From Gammaproteobacteria bacterium (GTDB lineage Bacteria; Pseudomonadota; Gammaproteobacteria; Steroidobacterales; Steroidobacteraceae), in the NCBI GenBank assembly GCA_003134045.1, contig PLAH01000042.1, positions 9,823 to 55,785 on the forward strand: a DNA stretch of 45,963 bases. Direction: 5' to 3'. Position 1 is the stretch's first letter, and every line of letters begins with the position of its first letter. Shown here in pieces: positions 38,729-45,963 of the stretch. The position numbers and the translations under genes were made by a program. The notes beneath the pieces were generated by a model. The model saw only the letters and a list, made by a program, of their open reading frames with translations. It was not told the origin of the DNA and searched no databases.

Positions 38729-39039
38729 GAGGACTCTCTTATGGCGGGGGCAGACTGATGATGGATAAAAGTTCTTCGTAGTCCGAGAAAAAACGTACTT
38801 TTAAAAAATGCTTATCAAGACCAAATAATCGATTGGATCGCTGTCCAAAGCTAGCCAGCATGCGCGCCGTCAGTTGAGCTCCGCTAGAGCGGGCATGCAG
38901 TAGCGACGCCACTGATGACATGTGTTATCGATTAGTCGAAACGCAAGCATTCTTAGCAACGTGTTCGGCTCCGGTGCGCTATGGCGTCATCGATTGCCGC
39001 AAGGTGATATCAATTGTTTCACTCACATGCGGGTGAATC
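38729..39039. other. Divergent intergenic region, island
   Basis: This AT-rich region separates the divergent thiolase and MFS genes. TTGATA and runs of T on the minus strand near 38785-38815 could belong to a thiolase promoter, but no well-spaced pair is convincing. A 60-codon minus-strand frame (38739-38921) has no RBS or recognised features and was not called. Confidence 0.4.
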
Positions 39040-39067
39040 TTGACTTGCGAGCGGAATTATATAGAAT
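39040..39067 (+). promoter_or_regulatory. Sigma-70-type promoter for the leader ORF and MFS operon
   Basis: TTGACT (39040-39045), 16-base spacer, TAGAAT (39062-39067): five of six consensus bases in each element. A start near 39074 gives a leader of about 40 bases before the ATG at 39115. Confidence 0.6.
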
Positions 39068-39114
39068 CACCAAAAAAAGCGCTAGTGAGCGCAAGTGTCG
39101 CGCTGAGGGGAGCT

Positions 39115-39207
39115 ATGACGGACCGAGGAGATAAGAGGATTACTTTCGCGTTAGCGCTAACTGCAGGCGGTACTGTCGGCAGATCGCCTTCTGAGCGTGG
39201 TCCGTGA
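39115..39207 (+). CDS. 30-residue leader ORF coupled to the MFS gene
   Basis: ATG at 39115 follows GAGGGGAGCT, the strongest RBS in this area, and opens a 30-codon frame (MTDRGDKRITFALALTAGG, then TVGRSPSERGP). Its TGA (39205-39207) overlaps the GTG start of the MFS gene (39204-39206) as GTGA, in a different frame. The MFS GTG has no good RBS of its own, so ribosomes ending this ORF could supply initiation. A 12-bp palindrome lies inside the frame. The peptide has no clear regulatory codon run; it may act only through coupling, or encode nothing functional. Confidence 0.45.
   Translation: MTDRGDKRITFALALTAGGTVGRSPSERGP
39150..39161. promoter_or_regulatory. Perfect 12-bp palindrome, candidate operator
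   Basis: GTTAGCGCTAAC lies about 75 bases downstream of the predicted transcription start and inside the leader ORF. The central CG/GC symmetry resembles operators of LacI-type or other dimeric repressors. No regulator gene is adjacent. Confidence 0.4.
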
Positions 39208-40583
39208 CGCCATTCAGCCGAGCACAGTTCGGTCCACCTGCCAAAGGCCCAGGCGGTGGGGCGTCCGCGCAGTCTGCCGGCAAGGATGGGCCGATCACGC
39301 TTCCGGGCAACCGCGCCTGGTTTGCATTGACAGTCCTCTGTTTGGTGTATGCCCTAAACTTTCTGGACCGCCAGCTCCTATCGATCCTTGCCAAGCCAAT
39401 TCAGGATGAATTGCACGTCACCGACGGCGACATTGGCCGGATTACGGGTTTCTACTTTGCACTATTTTATTGCGTCATTTCGATTCCAGTGGGGTGGCTA
39501 GCGGACAGGTCTAATAGGGTTCGAGTGCTTGCCTTAGCCTGTGCCCTTTGGAGTGCGGCGACAACCGCTTGCGGCTTCGCACGCACTTACCCGCAACTGA
39601 TGATCTCGCGAATGGCCGTCGGCATTGGCGAAGCGGGCGGCGTGCCACCCTCGTACGCCATCATTTCAGATTATTTTCCCTCGGGTCGACGCGGAGCGGC
39701 GCTGGGGCTCTTCAACCTCGGTCCACCAATTGGTCAAGCGATGGGCATCGCGTTTGGCGCATCGATTGCCGCAGCCTATAGCTGGCGAGGTGCCTTTCTC
39801 TCGCTCGGTGGCGTCGGTATCCTGATGGCCCTATTCGTGTTTAGATTCGTCCATGAGCCCGAGCGAGGTGGCCTCGACGCCACATCGAACGTCAGATCGT
39901 CGTCCTCTCCAACAGTGGCTAATTTCGGAGCCACTTGCCGCATGTTCTTCTCCCGACCGGTGCTGCTCCTTGTGGCGTTGGCCAGCGGCGCGACACAGTT
40001 TGTCACCTACGCAGTGCTCAATTTCACGACCCTCTTCCTGATGCGCGAAAAGGGGATGACGCTCCATCAGATTGCTATTTACTATGCGCTGCTAATTGGG
40101 ATTGCAGTCAGCGCCGGGATTTATACCTCGGGGCGGCTGATCGATAGGCTCGTGCCGCGTTGGAACCGCGCCTACGCCTATATTCCGACTGCCGGGCTTA
40201 CGCTCGCCATTCCCCTCTTCCTCGGGTTCATTTGGGCGCCAAAGTGGCCCGTGGCCCTGGCCTTCCTTTCGCTACCGACCTTCTTGAATTACTTCTACCT
40301 CTCCCCCGCCGTGGCGCTGGTCCAAGAGACGGTTGAGCCGCATCAGCGTGTTTTGTCGGGCGCACTCTTGCTGTTGGTTATGAATCTCATCGGTCTCGGC
40401 TTAGGTCCCACCTATCTCGGAATGATGAGCGACTACTTCCGCGTAAGCCATCCGACCAATTCGTTGCAGCTAGCGTTCTATTCCCTCGTACCCTTCTACT
40501 TTGCGGCCATTACGCTCTTTCTCTTGCTCGCCCGGGCGCTGGGGCGAGAAGCAGCGCGCGGAGCTGTGTTATGCGCGAGTTAA
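39204..40583 (+). CDS. MFS transporter, spinster-like
   Basis: A 459-residue major-facilitator protein with about twelve membrane helices. A polar N-terminus of 36 residues precedes helix 1 (WFALTVLCLVYALNFLDRQLLSILA). The cytoplasmic loop motif is GWLADRSNRVRVLAL, and SRMAVGIGEAGGVPPSYAIISDYFPSGRRGAALGLFN is the typical signature of the spinster-like group often found in catabolic clusters. It likely carries the acid or aromatic released by the esterases, but direction and substrate are not visible. Its stop overlaps the esterase fragment start by 13 bases. Confidence 0.92.
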   Translation: MTPFSRAQFGPPAKGPGGGASAQSAGKDGPITLPGNRAWFALTVLCLVYALNFLDRQLLSILAKPIQDELHVTDGDIGRITGFYFALFYCVISIPVGWLADRSNRVRVLALACALWSAATTACGFARTYPQLMISRMAVGIGEAGGVPPSYAIISDYFPSGRRGAALGLFNLGPPIGQAMGIAFGASIAAAYSWRGAFLSLGGVGILMALFVFRFVHEPERGGLDATSNVRSSSSPTVANFGATCRMFFSRPVLLLVALASGATQFVTYAVLNFTTLFLMREKGMTLHQIAIYYALLIGIAVSAGIYTSGRLIDRLVPRWNRAYAYIPTAGLTLAIPLFLGFIWAPKWPVALAFLSLPTFLNYFYLSPAVALVQETVEPHQRVLSGALLLLVMNLIGLGLGPTYLGMMSDYFRVSHPTNSLQLAFYSLVPFYFAAITLFLLLARALGREAARGAVLCAS

Positions 40584-40891
40584 TTCGGCGCCTTGCCGTC
40601 AACGCCGCGGCGTGCCTAGCGGATATCGCAGCCTCGGTGCTCGCTGTGGCGCAGCCCGCCGTCCTTGTCGATGCGCCGGCAGGCGCTATGCGCGGACAAG
40701 TCTGGGGTGACATACGTCTGTTCAAGGGCTTGCCCTATGCACTTGCGCCGGTCGGAGCGCTGAAGTGGAAGCCGCCCGTGATGATACCGCGCCAGACAGG
40801 CGAGCGCGATGCGACGGAATTCGGGCCTGCTTGCTATCAGCCCAACTCCCGGCCACCATCGCTACCCGTCGACGTACCAGGATGCCAATGA
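40571..40891 (+). pseudogene. Truncated type-B carboxylesterase, N-terminal part only
   Basis: A 106-residue frame with a signal peptide (RRLAVNAAACLADIAASVLAVAQPA) and the start of a carboxylesterase type B: VDAPAGAMRGQVWGDIRLFKGLPYALAPVGALKWKPP and RDATEFGPACYQPNSRPPS. Intact members have 500 or more residues; this one stops about where the SEDCLxLN motif should come, before the serine nucleophile. The stop overlaps the ligase start as ATGA. It is therefore either a decayed gene after a deletion, or a retained short ORF that couples translation. Confidence 0.8.
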
Positions 40892-42525
40892 TTCACGGGG
40901 ACATGCAGCCGTTTGCGCTGACGCTGAACAAGTTTCTCGAGCACGCCGCTAAATGGCACTGCACGGCCGAAGTGGTGACAGGACGCGCCGATGGCGCGAC
41001 CGACCGAATTGGTTACGCAGAGCTTCAGAACCGAAGCCTGCGAATTTCTGCTGTCCTGCAAAGTTTCGATATCCGCCCGGGTGATCGAATCGCCACGCTC
41101 GCGTGGAATACGCAGGCCCATATGGAGGTCTGCTATGCCGTCATGAGTATCGGCGCGGTGTGCCATACGTTGAACCCGCGACTCCTTTGCGCGCAACTAG
41201 CCGCCATGGCGGAACAGTCACAGACGCGCATTCTCGTGGTCAGCGAAGATCTGTTGCCGTTGGCGGGAGATATTGCCGAGCGTGCCACATCAATCGATCG
41301 CGTCCTGATCATCGACGCAGCTACACAATTCGACGCTCCCTATCCCGACCGACCGCCCTATCATTTGCTTGAGCCGCTCATCGGCGAGGCCCGAAGCGAG
41401 CGAGTCATTTGGGGGGATTTCGAGGAAACCGCGCCGTCGGCACTTTGCTTTACATCTGGCACCACGGGTCCGCCCAAAGGCGTTACCTACACGCACAGAT
41501 CAAGCTTTCTGCACACGCTACGACTCTTGCAAACGGATGTGATGGCGCTCTCAGCAGCCGATAGCGTACTGACCGCGGTGCCAATGTTTCACGCGAATGC
41601 CTGGGGACTGCCCTTTGCCGCTCCGGCGGCGGGCGCGAAACTCGTATTACCCGGGCGCCACACCGATGGCGCAGCCCTCGCGCGCCTCATCGCAGCCGAA
41701 GCGGTGACCGTCGCTGTCGGCGTGCCGACCGTATGGCACGCGCTCCTCGAACACATTGAAGCACATGGCGGAGATTTGCCGACGCTCAAACGTATCATCA
41801 TGGGCGGCTCGCCATTATCCGCGGCCCTCATGGAACGTCTCGAGCGTCGTCTCGGCGTAAAGGTGCAGACAAGCTGGGGCATGACCGAGCTGTCACCGTC
41901 GGGAACCGTTTCTCCGCTCAATAATCCACTGCGCTCGGCTGTCCTTTCGGGACGTCCCGCCGTGGGAGTAGATCTCTTAATTACCGACGCAGCCGGAGCC
42001 GCATTGCCGGAGCAGCGTAATGTCGAAGGACATCTGCGCGTGCGCGGTGCGGCCGTGATTAGTCGATACTTTAACGAGGAAAAAGCGGCAACCGACGCTG
42101 ACGGCTGGTTTGCAACCGGCGATCTCGCACGTATCGACACATCGGGCAATTTGATGATCGTCGGACGGGCCAAGGATTTGATCAAGTCCGGCGGCGAATG
42201 GATCAATCCAGCTGAGATTGAGGCGCTCATTGGCGCGCTTCCTGAGGTGTCACATGCGGCCGTCATTGGACGCCCAGACCCTCGTTGGGGCGAGCGACCG
42301 ATCCTGCTGGTCGAAATGCGCGATGCACAACAGTTAAGCGATGCGGCGCTATTGGCCCCGTTACAAGGGCGAGTTGCCCCGTGGTGGGTACCCGACGCGA
42401 TTTATCGCCTGACCCGCATGCCGCTAGCCTCCACTGGCAAGATCGATAAGCAGTCGCTGCGGTCCGACTATGGCAGTCCTATCGAACTGAAAGCACAGCA
42501 TCCACCGCGTTCGAACGAGGCCTGA
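40888..42525 (+). CDS. AMP-dependent acyl-CoA ligase (medium/long-chain type)
   Basis: A 545-residue ANL-superfamily ligase: acid + ATP + CoA to acyl-CoA + AMP + PPi. Beginning at ATG 40888 (MIHGDMQPFALTLNKFLEHAA), it matches the long-chain ligase N-terminus, with AGGA 5 bases upstream. The P-loop is FTSGTTGPPKG (about 188-198). SWGMTELSPSGT, GWFATGDLARID, GRAKDLIKSGGEWINPAEIE and the catalytic Lys518 in STGKIDKQSLR complete the active site. The longer upstream frame runs over the esterase fragment and is not needed. It probably activates the acid released by esterases for thiolytic degradation. Confidence 0.95.
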   Translation: MIHGDMQPFALTLNKFLEHAAKWHCTAEVVTGRADGATDRIGYAELQNRSLRISAVLQSFDIRPGDRIATLAWNTQAHMEVCYAVMSIGAVCHTLNPRLLCAQLAAMAEQSQTRILVVSEDLLPLAGDIAERATSIDRVLIIDAATQFDAPYPDRPPYHLLEPLIGEARSERVIWGDFEETAPSALCFTSGTTGPPKGVTYTHRSSFLHTLRLLQTDVMALSAADSVLTAVPMFHANAWGLPFAAPAAGAKLVLPGRHTDGAALARLIAAEAVTVAVGVPTVWHALLEHIEAHGGDLPTLKRIIMGGSPLSAALMERLERRLGVKVQTSWGMTELSPSGTVSPLNNPLRSAVLSGRPAVGVDLLITDAAGAALPEQRNVEGHLRVRGAAVISRYFNEEKAATDADGWFATGDLARIDTSGNLMIVGRAKDLIKSGGEWINPAEIEALIGALPEVSHAAVIGRPDPRWGERPILLVEMRDAQQLSDAALLAPLQGRVAPWWVPDAIYRLTRMPLASTGKIDKQSLRSDYGSPIELKAQHPPRSNEA

Positions 42526-42575
42526 GGCGGCGCTGGGCGAGAGCGTGGAATCGTCGGGAGGAGAAAGAGGTAGGG

Positions 42576-43163
42576 ATGTCCGAACTGTTGCGCACGTTTT
42601 TAGAGAATGAGCGGGGCATCAAACGCTTCCTGTCGCGATTCTTGCGCCGGCCTCAGGACATTGATGACTTGACCCAAGAGACCTTCTTGCGCGCGTTCGC
42701 CGCCGAGGCGCTGCACGATGTACGCGAGCCGCGCGCGTTTCTGTATCGCGTCGCAAGAAACCTCGCATTGAACGAAAAGGCCAAGTTCTCCAACACCCTC
42801 ACCGACTCCCTAGAGGATGCGCCTGATCTAGATGTCTTGGTGAGCGGTGAGGAGCTTACGCATGAGGAAGCCTTGCATTGTCGACAGAAGATGGCGGTGT
42901 TAGCGGAGGCGATTTCTACATTACCGCCGCAATGTCACCGCGTATTTCTGTTACGCACCGAGAGTTCTCTATCTCAAGCCGAGGTCTCTCAACGAATGGG
43001 CATTTCGATAAGCACGGTTGAAAAGCACGTCACAATGGGTCTTCAGAGATGCCGAGAGTTTCTCGCTCACAGGGGCTATGACGATTTGCGGGTTCCCACC
43101 ATCGGGAGACTCATGTGCCGCCGAGTGGTAGGAAACGCTCAAGTCCGCAAGACGCAAGCTTGA
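42576..43163 (+). CDS. ECF-family RNA polymerase sigma factor (FecI-like)
   Basis: A 195-residue sigma factor. Region 2 (about 10-75) contains RRPQDIDDLTQETFLRAF and PRAFLYRVARNLALNE. Region 4 (about 110-165) contains LPPQCHRVFLLRTESSLSQAEVSQRMGISISTVEKHV. The N-terminal RFLSRFLRRP is like FecI sigma factors of TonB receptor systems. A long purine-rich RBS (GGGAGGAGAAAGAGGTAGGG) leads directly into the ATG. No FecR/anti-sigma gene is adjacent, unlike the classical fecI-fecR-receptor order. It probably controls the receptor gene 331 bases downstream. Confidence 0.92.
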   Translation: MSELLRTFLENERGIKRFLSRFLRRPQDIDDLTQETFLRAFAAEALHDVREPRAFLYRVARNLALNEKAKFSNTLTDSLEDAPDLDVLVSGEELTHEEALHCRQKMAVLAEAISTLPPQCHRVFLLRTESSLSQAEVSQRMGISISTVEKHVTMGLQRCREFLAHRGYDDLRVPTIGRLMCRRVVGNAQVRKTQA

Positions 43164-43494
43164 ACGCCCTACATCGACGGTCATCGTGGCCGAGACCTGT
43201 TGCAGGCAATGAACAAATAGTCACGTGCGGACTGGGGGATCGCGGCCGCTCATCTGTCTTTCTATACAAGGCCAGCGCCGAGAACATATTTGCAGCCAAT
43301 CACTGCGCTGGATCAGGAGAGCGGATACGTCGTGCAAATCACATCAAGATGTGGGGCCGCGCTCTCAAGCGAGAATGCACTTCGCGGTAGAAGCCGAAGA
43401 ATATGGAATCGCTTTCTGTGATGCCCAACGGGACAGTAACAACCTTTTAGGTCGTTACCAGCTCCACATTTACACGCAACTGGGGAGTAAAGAC
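43164..43494. other. Leader region between sigma factor and receptor
   Basis: 331 bases without an ORF that has an RBS or recognisable features; it is probably the receptor promoter and leader. No clear sigma-70 or FecI-type -35/-10 pair was identified. The receptor frame is open through most of it (from 43225) but encodes no signal sequence, so it is not counted as coding. Confidence 0.5.
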
Positions 43495-45777
43495 GTGTTG
43501 TTATCGAATAAATCAAAACTAATTGGAATTCCTTCTGCTGTGGCGCTCAGCCTGGTCGGGGCTCGGGCCACCGCCGCCGATACAAGCGCAGCCTCGTCGA
43601 CGGACACGACGTCACAGATTCAAGAAATCGTTGTGACGGCCACCAAGCGGGAGGTCTCAGAACAACAAGTCGCCGGCGGCATTACCGCGCTGTCTGGCAA
43701 CGCGTTGCAAGAACAGGGAATCCTAAACTACGATGACTTGGTCCGCAGCGTGCCTGGAGTCATCGACAGCGGCGCCAGTAATACCAACAAATTCGTCGTG
43801 CGCGGAATCGAAACGTCGAACACCACCAGTAGCAGCGGTGAGCAGAAGCTGGTTACCATCTATCTAGATGATCTCCCTCTCACCACCTTTTCAGTCATCA
43901 CCCCGGACGTGCAGCCTTACGATATCTCGCGTGTCGAGGTCCTTCGTGGCCCGCAAGGCACACTGTTTGGCGCGGGTTCGATGGCCGGCGCTATCCGCTA
44001 TATCACCAACAAACCGGACGACACCGGCTACCATGCGTCTGCGGATATCGATCTTGGCGGGGCCGCGGGCGGCGACTATCGTGAGCGAGCCAGCGGTATG
44101 GTGAATATACCGCTCATCGAAGATCAACTGGCCCTTCGGGTGGCAGGGACCATCCGCAATCAGGACGGCTACATTGATGAAGTCTCACCGCCGTACCGTC
44201 AAAACACCAACTGGGAACAAGACTGGGGAGTGCGAGCCGCGCTTCGCTGGAAGGCGACCGATAGTCTCGTGGCCACTCTGACCCTCAACGAGAACGAGAA
44301 TCATAGCGGTGACGGTGGGCTATATGACCCGGCGCTCGGTCTGCACAAATCCAACGCGCCGGATCCCTTCGCTCTGGATGCGGGATTGACCACGGTCAAC
44401 GCCCTCCTGGAGGGCGATCTCGGCTTCGCCGATCTCGTATCCTCCTCCACCTACGCTCACGCACCGATCCGATGGCACCTCAGCTTGGATGCCATCGATC
44501 CGCGACTGCGTTACTATGAACAGTCGCCCACGGACTCTGTGATCCAGGAGATTCGCCTCGTGTCAAAGACGAGTGGTCCGTTGCAATGGGTCGCGGGCGC
44601 CTACTATTTACGGCAAGACAGCTCCTTTGCGGGGGCCGTCTACATGCCGAAGAGCGTGGCTCAAGCGCTGAATATCACCGGCGGTTTGTCAAACTTGAGC
44701 GGAGGCATAGAAGGGGATAACTCCATCATTTCGCGCATCAGCTCTGAAGCCGCCATATTTGGAGAAGTATCCTATCAGTTGACCAGCGCTCTCAAATTCA
44801 CCGCTGGGGCTCGCGTATCCGACAGTGCTTTCGACAACGACACGTCAGCATCTGGATTCAACACACCGAACTTCTATGGGGCGCTCTTCGGCGGAGGCAA
44901 TGCGACACTGCAAAACGTGCCGACAACTGCCAGCGTGAATGACACCGGTGCGCAGGTCAAGGTCACCCCCAAATTCGAGCTTCAATGGATGCTTGATCCG
45001 AACAAAATGCTTTATGTCTTGGCAGCCGAGGGCTATCGGCGGGCTCAACCGAACACGGACTACGGCAAGAGTCTTCTCAACCCAAACGATCCGGTGATCA
45101 TTCCGCAGGTCACCCAGGGCGATGAGCTCTGGAATTATGAGATTGGAGCCAAGACCCTGTGGCTCGATGACCGGCTGCTGGCGAATGTCGCGGGTTACTA
45201 TATCGATTGGTCGCCGATGCAAGTGCCGTTGACCCGCGCTTCCGACTCGAATCCCTACGTTGGATTGGTGGGCGGTTCGCGTTCGATCGGCGTGGAGGTC
45301 GAAGTGGAGGCACGTATCACCCGTGAGTTCGACGTGGGCGTCAATCTCACGCTCGATGACGCGAAGGTCACCTCCCTGACTGCCTCCCAGGCCCTGCAAT
45401 CGGGTGCGGTAATGAACGCACCGCTTTCGACGCCGAAGAATAAAGTAGGTGCCTTTTTAAAATACCAGCACCAGCTCGGCGACCTCGGCGAACTGTCCTA
45501 CCGAGTGGATTTTCAACACGTCGGAGCTTATCCCAACGCATTTCCCAACGCGCCAGCGACCGGCCTCCCCAACCCGGACTATGCGATTGTCCCGGCTTAC
45601 GAAAACCTCAACATGCAGCTCGGGTTCAATAGGGGAAACATTGGCGGCAGTCTATATGTAGAGAACACTTTGAATAATCAGACACCTATCTATATTGACG
45701 CAGCGAATTATTCCTTCGATCGGTACGCGACGCTGCGGCCACGGACGATCGGCGTGCGATTCAGCTACAAGTATTGA
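43495..45777 (+). CDS. TonB-dependent outer-membrane receptor (GTG start)
   Basis: A 760-residue receptor from GTG at 43495, chosen because GGGGAG lies 7-8 bases before it and it opens a proper signal peptide (LLSNKSKLIGIPSAVALSLVGARATAAD). The TonB box and plug follow (EIVVTATKREVSEQQVAGGITALSG, then YDISRVEVLRGPQGTLFGAGSMAGAIRYI). The barrel ends RPRTIGVRFSYKY with a terminal aromatic, as outer-membrane proteins do. The upstream frame to 43225 lacks a signal peptide. It has no N-terminal signalling (FecA-type) extension, so it is unlikely to talk directly to an anti-sigma factor. It is 10 bases from the next gene, an esterase, in a probable operon. Confidence 0.95.
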   Translation: MLLSNKSKLIGIPSAVALSLVGARATAADTSAASSTDTTSQIQEIVVTATKREVSEQQVAGGITALSGNALQEQGILNYDDLVRSVPGVIDSGASNTNKFVVRGIETSNTTSSSGEQKLVTIYLDDLPLTTFSVITPDVQPYDISRVEVLRGPQGTLFGAGSMAGAIRYITNKPDDTGYHASADIDLGGAAGGDYRERASGMVNIPLIEDQLALRVAGTIRNQDGYIDEVSPPYRQNTNWEQDWGVRAALRWKATDSLVATLTLNENENHSGDGGLYDPALGLHKSNAPDPFALDAGLTTVNALLEGDLGFADLVSSSTYAHAPIRWHLSLDAIDPRLRYYEQSPTDSVIQEIRLVSKTSGPLQWVAGAYYLRQDSSFAGAVYMPKSVAQALNITGGLSNLSGGIEGDNSIISRISSEAAIFGEVSYQLTSALKFTAGARVSDSAFDNDTSASGFNTPNFYGALFGGGNATLQNVPTTASVNDTGAQVKVTPKFELQWMLDPNKMLYVLAAEGYRRAQPNTDYGKSLLNPNDPVIIPQVTQGDELWNYEIGAKTLWLDDRLLANVAGYYIDWSPMQVPLTRASDSNPYVGLVGGSRSIGVEVEVEARITREFDVGVNLTLDDAKVTSLTASQALQSGAVMNAPLSTPKNKVGAFLKYQHQLGDLGELSYRVDFQHVGAYPNAFPNAPATGLPNPDYAIVPAYENLNMQLGFNRGNIGGSLYVENTLNNQTPIYIDAANYSFDRYATLRPRTIGVRFSYKY

Positions 45778-45787
45778 GACCAGATGG

Positions 45788-45963
45788 ATGGCAGCTCCCC
45801 AATCGTCTAACCTCGCGCAGCGAATGCGACGGGTGGTTCAGACTGCGTTCGTGTTCGGGGTGGTGACCCTCTTCACCTATGATGTGCGGGCAGCGGTTTT
45901 GAAGGTGGCTACACCCCAGGGCACGTTACTGGGGGAATTCACCGGTCCTACTTTCCGCACATC
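45788..45963 (+). CDS. Secreted type-B carboxylesterase, N-terminal end (partial)
   Basis: ATG at 45788 opens a frame that runs off the window after 58 codons. A signal peptide (RRVVQTAFVFGVVTLFTYDVRA) is followed by AVLKVATPQGTLLGEFTGPTFRT, the first strand region of the carboxylesterase type B (alpha/beta hydrolase) family. The catalytic residues lie beyond the window. It is 10 bases after the receptor stop, so hydrolysis in the periplasm can follow uptake by that receptor. It is related to but diverged from the truncated esterase at 40571. Confidence 0.75.
   Translation, partial: MAAPQSSNLAQRMRRVVQTAFVFGVVTLFTYDVRAAVLKVATPQGTLLGEFTGPTFRT

Noticed and set aside
38739-38921. 60-codon minus-strand frame upstream of thiolase
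   Set aside because: No RBS and no recognisable features; it lies in the AT-rich promoter region.

Overview
The window looks like a chromosomal segment of a GC-rich gammaproteobacterium, probably near Steroidobacterales, Nevskiales or Xanthomonadales. This is inferred from gene order (ffh / rpsP-rimM-trmD-rplS next to ypjD-corB, and rnr-rlmB-rpsF-rpsR-rplI-dnaB-alr with radA nearby), from high GC, and from two large TonB-dependent receptors whose C-termini resemble those of that group. The lineage was not tested by any search.

Layout. Positions 1-5243 hold the 3' end of tdh, a small basic ORF, an orphan hybrid histidine kinase, a DUF7673-like protein and a DUF1330 protein. Positions 5254-12773 are the conserved translation and secretion block: sppA, rplS (TTG start), trmD, rimM, rpsP and ffh on the minus strand, with ypjD and a CorB-like transporter divergent. 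Positions 12852-19473 hold radA, then a Ser/Thr kinase - PP2C phosphatase - FHA cassette, then a convergent MHYT-GGDEF-EAL c-di-GMP protein. Positions 19683-26967 are the replication, ribosome and RNA-processing block (alr, dnaB, rplI, rpsR, rpsF, rlmB, rnr).

Positions 27197-36357 form one co-directional accessory operon. In order of transcription it encodes a TonB-dependent receptor, an HpaB-type flavin monooxygenase, a RidA-like protein without the catalytic arginine, a DUF1028 (Ntn-hydrolase-like) protein, a LysR regulator, a TPR-sulfotransferase and an NCS1 permease. The last three genes overlap by ATGA. Together they suggest uptake, oxidation and hydrolysis of a nitrogen-containing small molecule, with a 25-bp dyad as a possible LysR operator. 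The substrate is unknown.

A tRNA-Leu(CAG) gene at 37078-37162 marks a change to lower-GC sequence with different codon use, consistent with a genomic island that runs past the window end. The island carries a thiolase, a promoter with a 30-codon leader ORF coupled to a spinster-like MFS transporter, a truncated secreted carboxylesterase, an acyl-CoA ligase, an ECF sigma factor without a FecR partner, a TonB-dependent receptor, and the start of a second secreted carboxylesterase. The set suggests import of an ester, periplasmic hydrolysis, transport of the acid, CoA activation and thiolytic cleavage. No integrase, CRISPR array, insertion sequence or phage gene was seen.
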